From Propionibacteriaceae bacterium P6A17 (GTDB taxonomy: Bacteria > Actinomycetota > Actinomycetes > Propionibacteriales > Propionibacteriaceae), in the NCBI GenBank assembly GCA_000619965.1, contig KK211047.1, forward strand, positions 29,249 through 62,432: a stretch of 33,184 nt of DNA, written 5' to 3'. Made by a program: the position numbers and the translations under genes. Below the pieces are notes generated by a model. The model was not told the origin of the DNA and ran no database searches. It saw only the letters and a list, made by a program, of their open reading frames with translations. How positions within the stretch are numbered: position 1 is the stretch's first letter; each line of letters opens with the position of its first letter. This document shows, piece by piece, positions 9,579 through 17,943 of the stretch.

Positions 9579-10043
9579 CTACGGGCGCGAGAAGGCTTCC
9601 ACCATCTCCTCCGGGCCCCAGGCGAGCACCTGGGCCCCGATGCGCGCCTGCAGACGCACTGCCATGCCGTGCCCCACCCACACCGTCACCTCGCCCCGCT
9701 CGTGGTGCAGGCGATAGCCGGCGGCCGCGGCGCTGGCCGCAACGCCACGCCGCAGTGAGGTGGGGTCGTCGTCGGCCATCACGACGGAGGCCTCCGTCGC
9801 CGAGACGATGCGGGTGTCGTCGGGGAGTCGGATGCCCTGCGGCAACAGGATCGTGCGGCCTGCGCACTGCACCTCTTCCAGCTCGGTGCGCGCAGCGAAG
9901 TCCTCATCCCACACCGGGGCGGGCTGCGGCAGTGACACACTCTGGGAGGCGGAGGCTGCCGTCGCCACCCCCGACGGCACCCCGCACGCGGACACGGACG
10001 CGCAGCAGCACCCGACGAGCAGCGTCCGCATCCAGTGGTTCAT
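9579..10043 (-). CDS. Hypothetical lipoprotein
   Basis: A 154-residue protein with a lipoprotein signal peptide: positively charged start, hydrophobic LLVGCCCAS, then a lipobox ending SVSA-C. After cleavage and lipidation it would sit on the outer face of the membrane. The mature part has no domain I recognise; it has a mixed alpha/beta look with an Ala-rich helix (VAASAAAAGYRL) and ends in EEMVEAFSRP. It lies 52 nt downstream of mshB on the same strand but has its own leaderless-type -10 element. Confidence 0.65.
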   Translation of the reverse strand: MNHWMRTLLVGCCCASVSACGVPSGVATAASASQSVSLPQPAPVWDEDFAARTELEEVQCAGRTILLPQGIRLPDDTRIVSATEASVVMADDDPTSLRRGVAASAAAAGYRLHHERGEVTVWVGHGMAVRLQARIGAQVLAWGPEEMVEAFSRP

Positions 10044-10049
10044 GCCCCC

Positions 10050-10055
10050 AGACTA
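10050..10055 (-). promoter_or_regulatory. Leaderless-type -10 element of the lipoprotein gene
   Basis: On the minus strand TAGTCT is followed by GGGGGC and then ATG, placing the expected transcription start on the start codon. It supports transcription independent of mshB. Confidence 0.4.
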
Positions 10056-10095
10056 GGCGCGCAGCCAAGGGGCCACGGTTGCGCCCGGGTACCGC

Positions 10096-10995
10096 TCAGT
10101 CGAGGTCGAGACCGACGAACAGGTCCTGGTGCGGCACCTCCGACGGGGGGAACGGCTCACCGCCGGCGTACACGTAGGCCTCGCCGGCGCCGTCGAGCTG
10201 ATTGACGATGCCGTGGAAGCGCCAGAACGGATCCTCGACGTCGACCTGGCTGGGATGCGAAGCCAGCGCCTTGCGGGTGACGTCGTAGAACTCGCCGATC
10301 GGCACGACGCACTCGATCGTCGACTCGGGCGGGCCGAAGGTTTCGGGACTGCCGTCCTGACCGTCGAACAGGTCCGGCATCTCCTGCTTGGCCAGCGGAT
10401 AGGCAGCCTTCCACATCATCGTGTTGTGGACGCTCCACACGCTGCGCCGTACCCTCCACGGCTCGCCCAGATCAGGGCGGTGGCCGGGTATGGCAGCCAG
10501 GGCGACGGCGTACGTCGTCACTCGGTGGGCCTGGATGTGATCGGGGTGGCCGTAGCCACCGAACGTGTTGTACGTCGAGACGACGTGCGGGCGCCGATCG
10601 CGGATGATCTCGACGAGGTGATCCGCGGCCTCGAGCAGGTCGGCATGCCAGAAGGCGTTGCGGGGAGTGATGTCGGGGACGATGACGTTGCCGTCGGGGG
10701 AGCGGTCCATGCCGGTGTCGTGGTACTTGCCCGCGCCGCCCAGAAACACTTGGTCCGTGAGGCCCATGTGGTGCATCGCCGTCTGCAGCTCGGCGATGCG
10801 GTGGGCGCCGAGCTCCTGCTCCGAATAGTGGGCCCACTCCGGCACCAGGATCTCGCCGCGTTCCCCGAGCGTGCACGTCACCAGCGTCACCTGATCGCCG
10901 GCAGCACAGTACCTGGCGATGGTGGCCGAAGACTGGCTGGACTCATCGTCGGGGTGTGCATGCACGAGAAGGAGACGTCGGTTCACGCCCCACAT
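10096..10995 (-). CDS. mshB: Mycothiol biosynthesis deacetylase MshB
   Basis: A 299-residue zinc deacetylase of the LmbE-like family. It removes acetate from GlcNAc-inositol in the second committed part of mycothiol synthesis. The zinc motif HAHPDDES places ligands at H14 and D17, and the third histidine is in GGYGHPDHIQAH. MshB-specific features over its paralogue Mca include VTCTLGERGEI, FLGGAGKYHDTGMD and the C-terminal YAGGEPFPP...DLFVGLDLD segment. Length is close to the 303 residues of the M. tuberculosis enzyme. I trimmed the start to MWGVNRRLLLV; the longer frame adds 15 residues without a ribosome-binding site. The gene diverges from the debranching-enzyme gene. Confidence 0.88.
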   Translation of the reverse strand: MWGVNRRLLLVHAHPDDESSQSSATIARYCAAGDQVTLVTCTLGERGEILVPEWAHYSEQELGAHRIAELQTAMHHMGLTDQVFLGGAGKYHDTGMDRSPDGNVIVPDITPRNAFWHADLLEAADHLVEIIRDRRPHVVSTYNTFGGYGHPDHIQAHRVTTYAVALAAIPGHRPDLGEPWRVRRSVWSVHNTMMWKAAYPLAKQEMPDLFDGQDGSPETFGPPESTIECVVPIGEFYDVTRKALASHPSQVDVEDPFWRFHGIVNQLDGAGEAYVYAGGEPFPPSEVPHQDLFVGLDLD

Positions 10996-11011
10996 CTTAG
11001 GCCCCGTACGG

Positions 11012-11028
11012 AGGGGAATCGTTCCCCT
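11012..11028. promoter_or_regulatory. Perfect palindrome between mshB and the debranching-enzyme gene
   Basis: AGGGGAA-TCG-TTCCCCT is a perfect 7-bp inverted repeat with a 3-bp centre, located 17 bp upstream of the mshB start and 62 bp upstream of the divergent GH13 gene. It could be an operator for either or both. I do not recognise the regulator family. Confidence 0.45.
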
Positions 11029-11090
11029 GTCCGGGTGCACGACGGGTCATCGAGTGTGTGGTTGGGGGCCGCCTGCGGCACACTGACCAC

Positions 11091-13427
11091 ATGCACATCG
11101 TTGCCTTGGAGCAGGACCACTGGTCGACCGCCGACTACCCGCTGGGGGCCCATCCCCATGCGGAAGGTGTCACATTTGCCGTCCACTCGCCGGCCGCCAC
11201 GCGGGTCGTGCTGGAGATCTACCCGGAGGCGATCGGGGCCGACGCCCTCGCCTCCTTCCCGCTGGCACAGGGCTCGGACGGGGTGTGGCGAGGCAAGCTG
11301 CAGGGCCTCCCGCTGGGCTCCTTCTACGCCTTCCGTGCGTGGGGCGCCAACTGGCCCCACGTCGACGACTGGGCTCCGGGAACCGCCGCTGGCTACGTCT
11401 CCGACCTGGACGAGCACGGCAACCGCTTCAACCCCAACAAGGTGCTGTTCGATCCGTACGCACGCGAAGTGACCCACTCCGTCTACTCCGACCAGATCGT
11501 CGCGCTCGGCCACGACGATGGCATGTTCGGCACGGGCGGCGACGAGTACCGCGGGGTGCCTCGTCGCGAGTGGGACACCGGCCGCTACGCACCCAAGGGA
11601 GTCATCGTCGCAGAGCCGCTGCCCGTGGTGCGCAAGCCGCGCCTGAGAGAGGAGGACGCGATCATCTACGAGGTGCAGGTCGAGCAGCTTTCGGGCCATG
11701 AATCGACGGCGCACCTCACTTCGCTGCTGGCGAACGAGGCCGGCTTCGACGGGATCGTCGACATCCCCGACGAGTACCGCGGCACCTACAAGGGTGCCGG
11801 CATGATGGCCCCCTACCTGAAGGGTCTGGGCATCACGACGGTCGAATTCCTGCCCATCCACGAGACCAACCACTCCGAATCGTCTCGGGAGGGCAAGTCC
11901 AACTCGTGGGGTTACATGACCCTCGGCTACTTCGCGCCCAACCGCAGGTTCTCGTCGGATCAGACTCCCGGGGGGCCAACGCGGGAGTTCCGCGAAATGG
12001 TGGATGCCTTCCACGAGTACGGCATCGAGGTGTATCTCGACGTCGTCTACAACCACACCGCGGAGGGCGGCAACTGGAACGGCGACGTCAACACCACCGG
12101 CTTCACGAGCCTCGGCGGCTTCGCGACGGCCGACTACTACTCGATGACGAACGACTTCCGGCTCGTCGACGGCGCCACCGGCACCAGCAACCAGCTCAAT
12201 TTCTCGTCGCAGGCGGCGATCGAGCTCGTCCTCGACTCCCTGGCGTATTGGACCGACGACATGCATGTCGACGGGTTCCGCTTCGACCTCGCCACCGTGC
12301 TCGGCCGCAAGCCCGCAGACGCCGACCGTGAGGACTGGCAGGCCCAGAAGCGGTTCTTCACTGACCACCCGTTGCTCGTGCAGATCGCCGACTTCGCGCG
12401 TGATCGCCACATCGAGGTCATCGCCGAGGCGTGGGACCTGTGGGGCTACGAGGTGGGCAATTTCCCGCGCGGCTGGGGCGAGTGGAACGGGCGTTATCGC
12501 GACGCGATCCGCAAGTACATGAAGGGCGACGGGAACCAGCGCGAGTTTCTGGAGATGGTCAATGGTGACTACCACCATTTCCAAGACAATGAGGGTGCGC
12601 AGAAGTCCATCAACTTCATCACCGCGCACGACGGCTTCAACCTGGCCGACCTGGTCAGCTATCAGCAGAAGCAGAACCACTGGGACTTCCCGTTCGGGCC
12701 CTCCGACGGCGGCTCCGACAACAACGAGTCGTGGGATTCGGGCGGTTCTCACGCGCTGCGTCGGCAACGGCTGCGCAACTTCTGGGCGATCCTGTTCCTC
12801 TCGCGAGGCGTGCCGATGATCGTCGCGGGCGACGAATTCGGACGCACGCAAAACGGCAACAACAACCCGTGGGCGCTGCGCTCTCCGGCGATGTGGAACA
12901 ACTACGCCATGATCCCGACGAACAAGCCTCAGCAAGTGCCGGTCGGGCATGGATTTGAGGTGGGCTACCACGACAACCTGGGCGAGTTCCAGTGTGACGA
13001 GGACGCGAACGGGCTCTTCCGATTCGCGCGCTTCATGATGGGGCTGCGCGCTCGACACCAAGCGCTGCGCCAGCGCAACTGGGGCGACTTCGAGATCGGC
13101 AACGGTGACGTCACCTACCTGTGGTGTGCCCCCGACGGGGGCAAGCCCGGCGACGGCGGGCGAGCCGTCGCGCTGCACATCAACGCGCCCGACGAGGACT
13201 TCTACCTCATGGTCAACATGGAGGGCCACACGGTGGACTTCCAGGTGCCGAGGGCGGCTGACGGGCACCAGTGGCGTCGCCTGATCGACACGTCGCTGCA
13301 GTACGAGCCTCAGTTCAACCACTGGGCCGAGGGCAAGGGCGACATCGTCGTCGGTGGGCAGGCGCTGCCTGCGTGGTCGGTCGCGGTGTGGCACGAGACG
13401 CCGAAGGGCGACGTCGCCGCCGAGTGA
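11091..13427 (+). CDS. GH13 glycogen debranching / isoamylase-type enzyme
   Basis: A 778-residue alpha-amylase superfamily enzyme that should cleave alpha-1,6 branches of glycogen or related glucans. An N-terminal CBM48-like domain (AEGVTFAVHSPAATRVVLEIY, then residues to about 110) precedes the TIM barrel. Catalytic regions are DVVYNHT (D317), GFRFDLA (nucleophile D399), EAWD (acid/base E446) and TAHDGF (D514). It resembles GlgX-type proteins but with divergent sequence, so I give no symbol. The ATG at 11091 has no Shine-Dalgarno; CACACT sits 6 nt upstream, near the leaderless pattern. Neither glgP nor glgB is adjacent. Confidence 0.88.
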   Translation: MHIVALEQDHWSTADYPLGAHPHAEGVTFAVHSPAATRVVLEIYPEAIGADALASFPLAQGSDGVWRGKLQGLPLGSFYAFRAWGANWPHVDDWAPGTAAGYVSDLDEHGNRFNPNKVLFDPYAREVTHSVYSDQIVALGHDDGMFGTGGDEYRGVPRREWDTGRYAPKGVIVAEPLPVVRKPRLREEDAIIYEVQVEQLSGHESTAHLTSLLANEAGFDGIVDIPDEYRGTYKGAGMMAPYLKGLGITTVEFLPIHETNHSESSREGKSNSWGYMTLGYFAPNRRFSSDQTPGGPTREFREMVDAFHEYGIEVYLDVVYNHTAEGGNWNGDVNTTGFTSLGGFATADYYSMTNDFRLVDGATGTSNQLNFSSQAAIELVLDSLAYWTDDMHVDGFRFDLATVLGRKPADADREDWQAQKRFFTDHPLLVQIADFARDRHIEVIAEAWDLWGYEVGNFPRGWGEWNGRYRDAIRKYMKGDGNQREFLEMVNGDYHHFQDNEGAQKSINFITAHDGFNLADLVSYQQKQNHWDFPFGPSDGGSDNNESWDSGGSHALRRQRLRNFWAILFLSRGVPMIVAGDEFGRTQNGNNNPWALRSPAMWNNYAMIPTNKPQQVPVGHGFEVGYHDNLGEFQCDEDANGLFRFARFMMGLRARHQALRQRNWGDFEIGNGDVTYLWCAPDGGKPGDGGRAVALHINAPDEDFYLMVNMEGHTVDFQVPRAADGHQWRRLIDTSLQYEPQFNHWAEGKGDIVVGGQALPAWSVAVWHETPKGDVAAE

Positions 13428-13998
13428 CGCGAGGGGCTGGGGCCTCGCAGTCCTTTCTGGCGCAGAGGTTCGAGGGCAGCGGCTGCGGCGGGGCATGCGG
13501 ATGCGCCAAGCCGCGATGTGCTCGCTGCTCGCACCGGTGACGGCGACGCTCGTGGCAGGGGCGCGGCTGTCTGGTACTGGCTGCCGGCGGCACCTGTTCC
13601 CAGACCATTGCCGCGGGTCACGTTGATGGCGCTTGCGACCGGTGCCGTGGTGATTGTCAAGGGGACGTTGCGATCGGCAGCCCTTGCGCCTCGAACGCGC
13701 CTACGGGCCTTGGTCCGACGAGCTGCGTTGCCGCAGCCAGCTCGGGACGGCACAGACGACGTTGCGCGGCTGGGAGATTCTGCACCTGCGGGGATGAGAG
13801 GTCAGGTATTCGCCCCGGATCGTGGGCACGGCGGCGAAGGACCACGCTGCGGTCGGCGGTCCCAGGGGCTCGGGGCAGCGGGTCAGCCCCGCGCGGGGCG
13901 CGGCCTGCCAGCGCTGTCGGTCGAAGTCACGACGTCGGGAATCTTGCCATGGCCGCGTAGACTTGCTCCGATTCCCAGTCGACACCTCGGGAGGGCGA
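13428..13998. other. Long spacer, no convincing gene
   Basis: This 571-nt stretch separates the GH13 enzyme from the penicillin-binding protein. Just after the GH13 stop, GCGAGG (13429-13434) and CCTCGC (13443-13448) could form a weak terminator. A 47-codon frame on the plus strand (13654-13797) ends in QTTLRGWEILHLRG with good third-position G/C but no start signals, and may be a gene remnant. Longer frames on both strands have random composition. The PBP promoter probably lies here: TAGACT at 13958-13963 is a -10 candidate. Confidence 0.5.
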
Positions 13999-16314
13999 GT
14001 GAATCGATCACAGAAGCAGGCAAAGCGCGGACGCAAGCGTGTGAGCATTTGGAAGCGCCTCGCGTTGTCGCTGCTGGCCGTGCTGCTCGTCGTCGGGCTG
14101 GTCAGCGTCGGCGGCGTCATCTACCTGTACCAGACCGCGAAACTGCCCGATCCGAACGCGGACTTCCAGACCAACACGACGTTCATCACCTACTCGGACG
14201 GGGAGACGAAGCTTGGTTCGCTCGCGGTGCAAAACCGGGAGACGCTCGCCTACCAGGACATCCCGCAGGTGATGAAGGATGCCGTCATCGCTGCCGAGGA
14301 CCGCACGTTCTGGGAGAACCCCGGCTTCTCCGCCAGCGGCATCGCCCGTGCCGCGTGGAACATCGCTCGCGGCGGCGAGGTGCAGGGCGGCTCGACGATC
14401 ACCCAGCAGTACATCAAGATCCTCTACCTCACCTCCGAGCGCAGCATGGAACGCAAGGTGCGTGAGCTGATCCTCGCGGTCAAGATGGGCAAGGAGCAGC
14501 CGAAGGAGGAAGTGCTCGCGGGCTACCTGAACACCATCTACTTCGGACGTGGCGCCTACGGTGTGCAAGCGGCGTCGAAGTCGTACTTCCTGAAGCCTGT
14601 CGACCAACTGTCCGTCGGCGAATCTGCCGCGCTCGCCGCCATCCTCAACAACCCGGCCGGATTCAACCCGTCGGGGGGCGACGCCAAGCGCGCGAGACTG
14701 TTGGCGCGCTACCAGTACGTGCTCGACGGCATGCTGGAGCTTGGCTCGATCACCCAATCGCAGCACGACGAGGCCTACGCAACCCTGCCCGAGTTCCCCG
14801 AAGTGCCGGTCAACAACCGCTACGGCGGCACCAAGGGATACCTCATCAAGATGGTGGAGAGCGAGCTCGAGGCGGCCGGTATCCCCGACGAGCAAGTCCA
14901 GGGCGGGGGCCTGCGCATCACGACGACGATCGACAAGCGCCTACAGGACCAGGCTGTGAAGGTGGCCCAGAGCTACACGAAGCAGGCAGCCGAGGATGGC
15001 GCCGACGGGGCCAAGGCAGAAGATCTGCACATCTCCATCGCCTCGGTCGACACCGGCACCGGCGCCATCCGGGCCATCTACGGCGGGCCGGACTACGTCG
15101 AATATCCGCGCAACTGGGCTACGACGCCGCGCGCCGCCGCCTCGACGTTCAAGACCTATGCGGTGATCGCGGCCCTGCGCGACGGGTTCTCCCTGAACGA
15201 CCGATTCAACGGCAACACGTTCCTGCCGGAGGGGGACACGAAGGAGATCCACAACCAAAACGATGAGGAGTACGGCCGGGTCACGCTGCGCCGGGCGCTC
15301 GCGAAGTCCATCAACACGGCCTTCGTCGACCTCACCCAGCAGATGGAGGACGGCCCCGCCAAGATCATCCGCGCCGCCAACGACGCGGGCGCCCCCGAAG
15401 GGCCGGGCTGGGATGCGCACAACCGCATCGCGCTCGGCTTTGGCGAGGTCAGCCCACTCAACGTCGCCAACGCCTACGGCACCCTCGCCAACGAGGGGCA
15501 ACGCAACCCGGCGCACATCGTCGCGAAGGTCACCGACGCCGCTGGCAAGGTGATCTACGAGGCCAAGGAAGCCGACGAGCAAACGGTGGAGCGCGACGTC
15601 GCCGCGCAGGTCGTCGACGCGCTGACCTCCGTCGTCGACGAGGGCACCGGCGCCCGGGCATCCGAGCTGAACCGGCCCGTCGCCGGCAAGACGGGCACGA
15701 ACGGGGTCGACGACGAGATCACTTCCGCCTGGTTCGTGGGGACGACGAAGCAGCTCTCGACCGCCGTCAACTTCGTCGCAGGCGAGAGCGGCAACGACGA
15801 CCTGGTGCCGTTCAAGCGGCCTGGGGACCGCACTTTCTACGGCTCCGGATACCCGCTGGAAGTGTGGCTGGACTACATGTCCGTCGCCGTCGAAGGCATG
15901 CCGGTGGAGGACTTCGCCGAGGCCCCATCGTCGAAGCCGACCCGAACGGCCCGGGCTCCGCGCGGCGATGAGACCGAGGAGCGGACGGCGTCTCCCGAGC
16001 CCACCGAGTCGGCGGAGCCGACACCGTCGGCCACACCGGACGAGGAGCCGACGAACACGCCCTCGCCGGAGCCGACGCTCGACCCCACCAGCGCACCCAC
16101 GACGAGTGCTCCCGAGGAGCCCGAGCCGACGCCGGAGCCCACCGCCACCACGGAGCCCGCCACCCCCACGGTGGAGCCGTCGCGCAGCGGAGGAGCTGGC
16201 GCTGGCGGAGGCGCCGGTGGTGGTACTGGCGGAGGAGCTGGTGGTGGCGCCGGTGGTGGTACTGGCGGAGGAGCTGGCGGAGGCGCCGGTGGTGGTGCTG
16301 GCGGCAACGGCTGA
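13999..16314 (+). CDS. Bifunctional class A penicillin-binding protein
   Basis: A 771-residue membrane-anchored peptidoglycan synthase. After a basic cytoplasmic tail there is one membrane helix (about residues 16-42). The GT51 glycosyltransferase domain has the catalytic EDRTFW (E100) and QGGSTITQQY motifs. The transpeptidase domain has STFK (S382), SIN (S437-N439) and KTGTN (K564). From about residue 640 a long disordered tail rich in Pro, Thr, Glu and Ser follows, ending in about 38 residues of nearly pure Gly, Ala and Thr. The GTG start has GGGAGG just upstream. The downstream membrane protein recalls mycobacterial ponA1-Rv0051, so PonA1-like is the likely identity. Confidence 0.93.
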   Translation: MNRSQKQAKRGRKRVSIWKRLALSLLAVLLVVGLVSVGGVIYLYQTAKLPDPNADFQTNTTFITYSDGETKLGSLAVQNRETLAYQDIPQVMKDAVIAAEDRTFWENPGFSASGIARAAWNIARGGEVQGGSTITQQYIKILYLTSERSMERKVRELILAVKMGKEQPKEEVLAGYLNTIYFGRGAYGVQAASKSYFLKPVDQLSVGESAALAAILNNPAGFNPSGGDAKRARLLARYQYVLDGMLELGSITQSQHDEAYATLPEFPEVPVNNRYGGTKGYLIKMVESELEAAGIPDEQVQGGGLRITTTIDKRLQDQAVKVAQSYTKQAAEDGADGAKAEDLHISIASVDTGTGAIRAIYGGPDYVEYPRNWATTPRAAASTFKTYAVIAALRDGFSLNDRFNGNTFLPEGDTKEIHNQNDEEYGRVTLRRALAKSINTAFVDLTQQMEDGPAKIIRAANDAGAPEGPGWDAHNRIALGFGEVSPLNVANAYGTLANEGQRNPAHIVAKVTDAAGKVIYEAKEADEQTVERDVAAQVVDALTSVVDEGTGARASELNRPVAGKTGTNGVDDEITSAWFVGTTKQLSTAVNFVAGESGNDDLVPFKRPGDRTFYGSGYPLEVWLDYMSVAVEGMPVEDFAEAPSSKPTRTARAPRGDETEERTASPEPTESAEPTPSATPDEEPTNTPSPEPTLDPTSAPTTSAPEEPEPTPEPTATTEPATPTVEPSRSGGAGAGGGAGGGTGGGAGGGAGGGTGGGAGGGAGGGAGGNG
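16188..16309 (+). repeat. 36-bp in-frame tandem repeat coding the PBP tail
   Basis: GGCGCC anchors recur at 16210, 16246 and 16282, a 36-bp period, with the intervening unit encoding GAGGGTGGGAGG. The period is a multiple of three, so copy-number change would alter tail length without breaking the frame. Confidence 0.8.
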
Positions 16315-16328
16315 GCCCCGCAGGGCTC
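16313..16328 (+). terminator. Short hairpin after the PBP gene
   Basis: GAGCCC, loop CGCA, GGGCTC overlaps the PBP stop codon. The stem is only 6 bp and has no T-run, so it may attenuate rather than terminate. Confidence 0.3.
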
Positions 16329-16348
16329 GACACGATCGGACATGACGC

Positions 16349-16354
16349 TAGGGT
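16349..16354 (+). promoter_or_regulatory. Leaderless-type -10 element of the GT-C-like gene
   Basis: TAGGGT followed by GACCGG and then the GTG start at 16361 matches the spacing seen at other starts in this window. It suggests a promoter in the 46-nt gap in addition to read-through from the PBP gene. Confidence 0.4.
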
Positions 16355-16360
16355 GACCGG

Positions 16361-17635
16361 GTGACGAACGCGCTCCTGCCCGCACTCGGTGGCCCGCCGG
16401 GCCGCCACGCCCGTCGTCGTGGCGTGTTCTTCGAGCCGCTGCCGTGGGCGTTGCTCGTCGCCTGGCTCGGGTTCAGCCTGCTGTACCTGAGGCACCTGCC
16501 GTGCCTCACCACAGACCCCGACAACGTCATCAACGCGTACATCCGCGCCTGCTACTCGGACATCACGGCCAACTACCCGTTCCGCGAATGGGCCTGGGGA
16601 GTGCGACTGCTCGGCGGCGACACCCTCGACTTCGCGCCACTGCTCGCAATGCTCATCACCATTGCCGGGTGGTTTGGGGAGGTGATCGGTTGGCGGACGG
16701 GCGCGCCCGTGCACGCCTACACGGGCTTGGGAGAGTTCTTCGGCGCGACGGCCATCCTCCTGTTCGCCGCATTCCTCGTCACCGTGGTGGCGTCGGCGCT
16801 GATCGTGCGGCGCGAGGGCAGGCCGTGGGACGTGTTCTTCATCGCGGTGAGCCCGGCCATCCTCGCGGCCGGCCTGACGAGCTGGGACCTGTTTCCGTTG
16901 TCGCTGACTGCCGTCGGCATGGCCTTCGCGCATGAGCGGCGCAGTCTGGAAGCGGGGGTGCTGCTGGGGTTGGCGGTGTCGGCCTCGACGATGTCCCTGC
17001 CGTTCGCGCTGGCCGTCGGCATCGCCCTCCTGCTGGCCGCCGACTGGAGGAATCTCGCGTGGTACTTGGGCCCGTTCACCCTCACCGCGGGCGCCGTGCA
17101 CCTCGCGCCACTGCTCTCCGGCAGGCAGGCCGTCGCAGGGTTCTACCGAGGCGAGATGTCCGGCGACATCGGGTACGGATCCCTGTGGTACCTGATGCAG
17201 TCGTCGGGCGTGCCCCTTCGTGACTTCGGCGCATTGACATTCGTGCTCGCGGTCTTCGCCATCGCGGTCCTCGTGGCGTGGCTGTGGGTGGGCGGCCGTC
17301 GAATGGCGCCGGGGCCGCTCGCCGCGATGATCCTGCTGATCGTCGTGCTGCTGGCGCCCGCATACCCGCCGCAGACTGGCATCTGGGTGGTGTTCGCGCT
17401 GCTGCTGGCGCGGCCGGTGGACGCGACGTCGTGGATCTACTCGGGCATTCTCGCCGCCCACTACCTCGCGGTGTGGGCGCGCCTCGGCGGACACCTCGAC
17501 CCGTCGACGACCGGCCCTTGGGCGTTGTACCACCTCGCGGTGCTCGCCCGCATGGCGTTCGAACTGGGGTTCCTGGTGGAGCTCCTGTGGGCCGCGCGTC
17601 GGGCAGGTGCTCGTCGCGCCTCCGCCCGGGCGTGA
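16361..17635 (+). CDS. Polytopic membrane protein, GT-C/GT87-like, next to PBP
   Basis: A 424-residue integral membrane protein with roughly ten hydrophobic helices. Periplasmic-loop residues after the first helix include TDPDNVINAYIRACYSDI, where the acidic pair is reminiscent of lipid-linked sugar (GT-C) transferases. WDLFPLSL in the middle recalls the DUF2029/GT87 mannosyltransferase-like family. Position directly after a PonA1-like PBP matches Rv0051 of M. tuberculosis, a conserved membrane protein of unproven function. A role in cell-envelope glycan assembly is inference. The GTG start fits a leaderless transcript. Confidence 0.7.
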   Translation: MTNALLPALGGPPGRHARRRGVFFEPLPWALLVAWLGFSLLYLRHLPCLTTDPDNVINAYIRACYSDITANYPFREWAWGVRLLGGDTLDFAPLLAMLITIAGWFGEVIGWRTGAPVHAYTGLGEFFGATAILLFAAFLVTVVASALIVRREGRPWDVFFIAVSPAILAAGLTSWDLFPLSLTAVGMAFAHERRSLEAGVLLGLAVSASTMSLPFALAVGIALLLAADWRNLAWYLGPFTLTAGAVHLAPLLSGRQAVAGFYRGEMSGDIGYGSLWYLMQSSGVPLRDFGALTFVLAVFAIAVLVAWLWVGGRRMAPGPLAAMILLIVVLLAPAYPPQTGIWVVFALLLARPVDATSWIYSGILAAHYLAVWARLGGHLDPSTTGPWALYHLAVLARMAFELGFLVELLWAARRAGARRASARA

Positions 17636-17867
17636 TCGGTTATGTCCACCCGGCACGGCACGTGATCGCACCCCGGTCGTCCGGCCGTTGGGCGCCTCTC
17701 GAGAGCGATCCAGTGATCTGGTCAACTCTTCGCTGGTGCCTTCCCAGCCGGGGACTCGCCGAGGACGACATGTCACCCTTGCGCCGGGGGAACATGAATT
17801 ATGGTCGTGGCACGTAACCAACCATGGGGATCAATGACGAAGCAGTTGCACCATGTGGGGGAAACGA
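17636..17867. other. Spacer upstream of the decayed ABC locus
   Basis: No confident gene. TTGCGC (17779-17784) and TATGGT (17800-17805), 15 bp apart, form a weak promoter candidate. Short frames exist, for example a 24-codon frame from 17824 ending in RESSC, but none has a ribosome-binding site. Composition is less G/C-biased than the flanks, in keeping with an altered or imported patch. Confidence 0.4.
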
Positions 17868-17942
17868 ATGCGTACCGCTGAGGGAGTCATCTTGCTGACT
17901 CTCGTATGCTTGCCCAGCTCGGCAAGGGGGTGCGTCCCGTAG
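17868..17942 (+). pseudogene. Signal-peptide-like stub, 24 codons
   Basis: A tiny ORF encoding MRTAEGVILLTLVCLPSSAR plus four residues. It has a GGGGGAA ribosome-binding site 4 nt before its ATG and ends one base before the GTG of the ABC fragment. The hydrophobic core looks like the start of an exported or membrane protein whose remainder has been lost. It could instead be a real small peptide, but the truncated neighbour makes a deletion scar more likely. Confidence 0.35.
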
Positions 17943-17943
17943 C

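Noticed and set aside
10983-13496. 837-codon minus-strand frame opposite the GH13 gene
   Set aside because: Shadow caused by G/C third positions; the plus strand carries all four GH13 catalytic regions.
15812-17821. 669-codon minus-strand frame opposite the PBP tail and the membrane protein
   Set aside because: No recognisable domain, extremely His/Arg/Gln-rich; the plus-strand genes have convincing motifs and hydrophobic pattern.
17824-17898. 24-codon Cys-containing ORF as a precursor peptide
   Set aside because: No ribosome-binding site, and it overlaps the better-supported stub at 17868; the nearby ABC ATPase is truncated, so a functional peptide exporter is unlikely.
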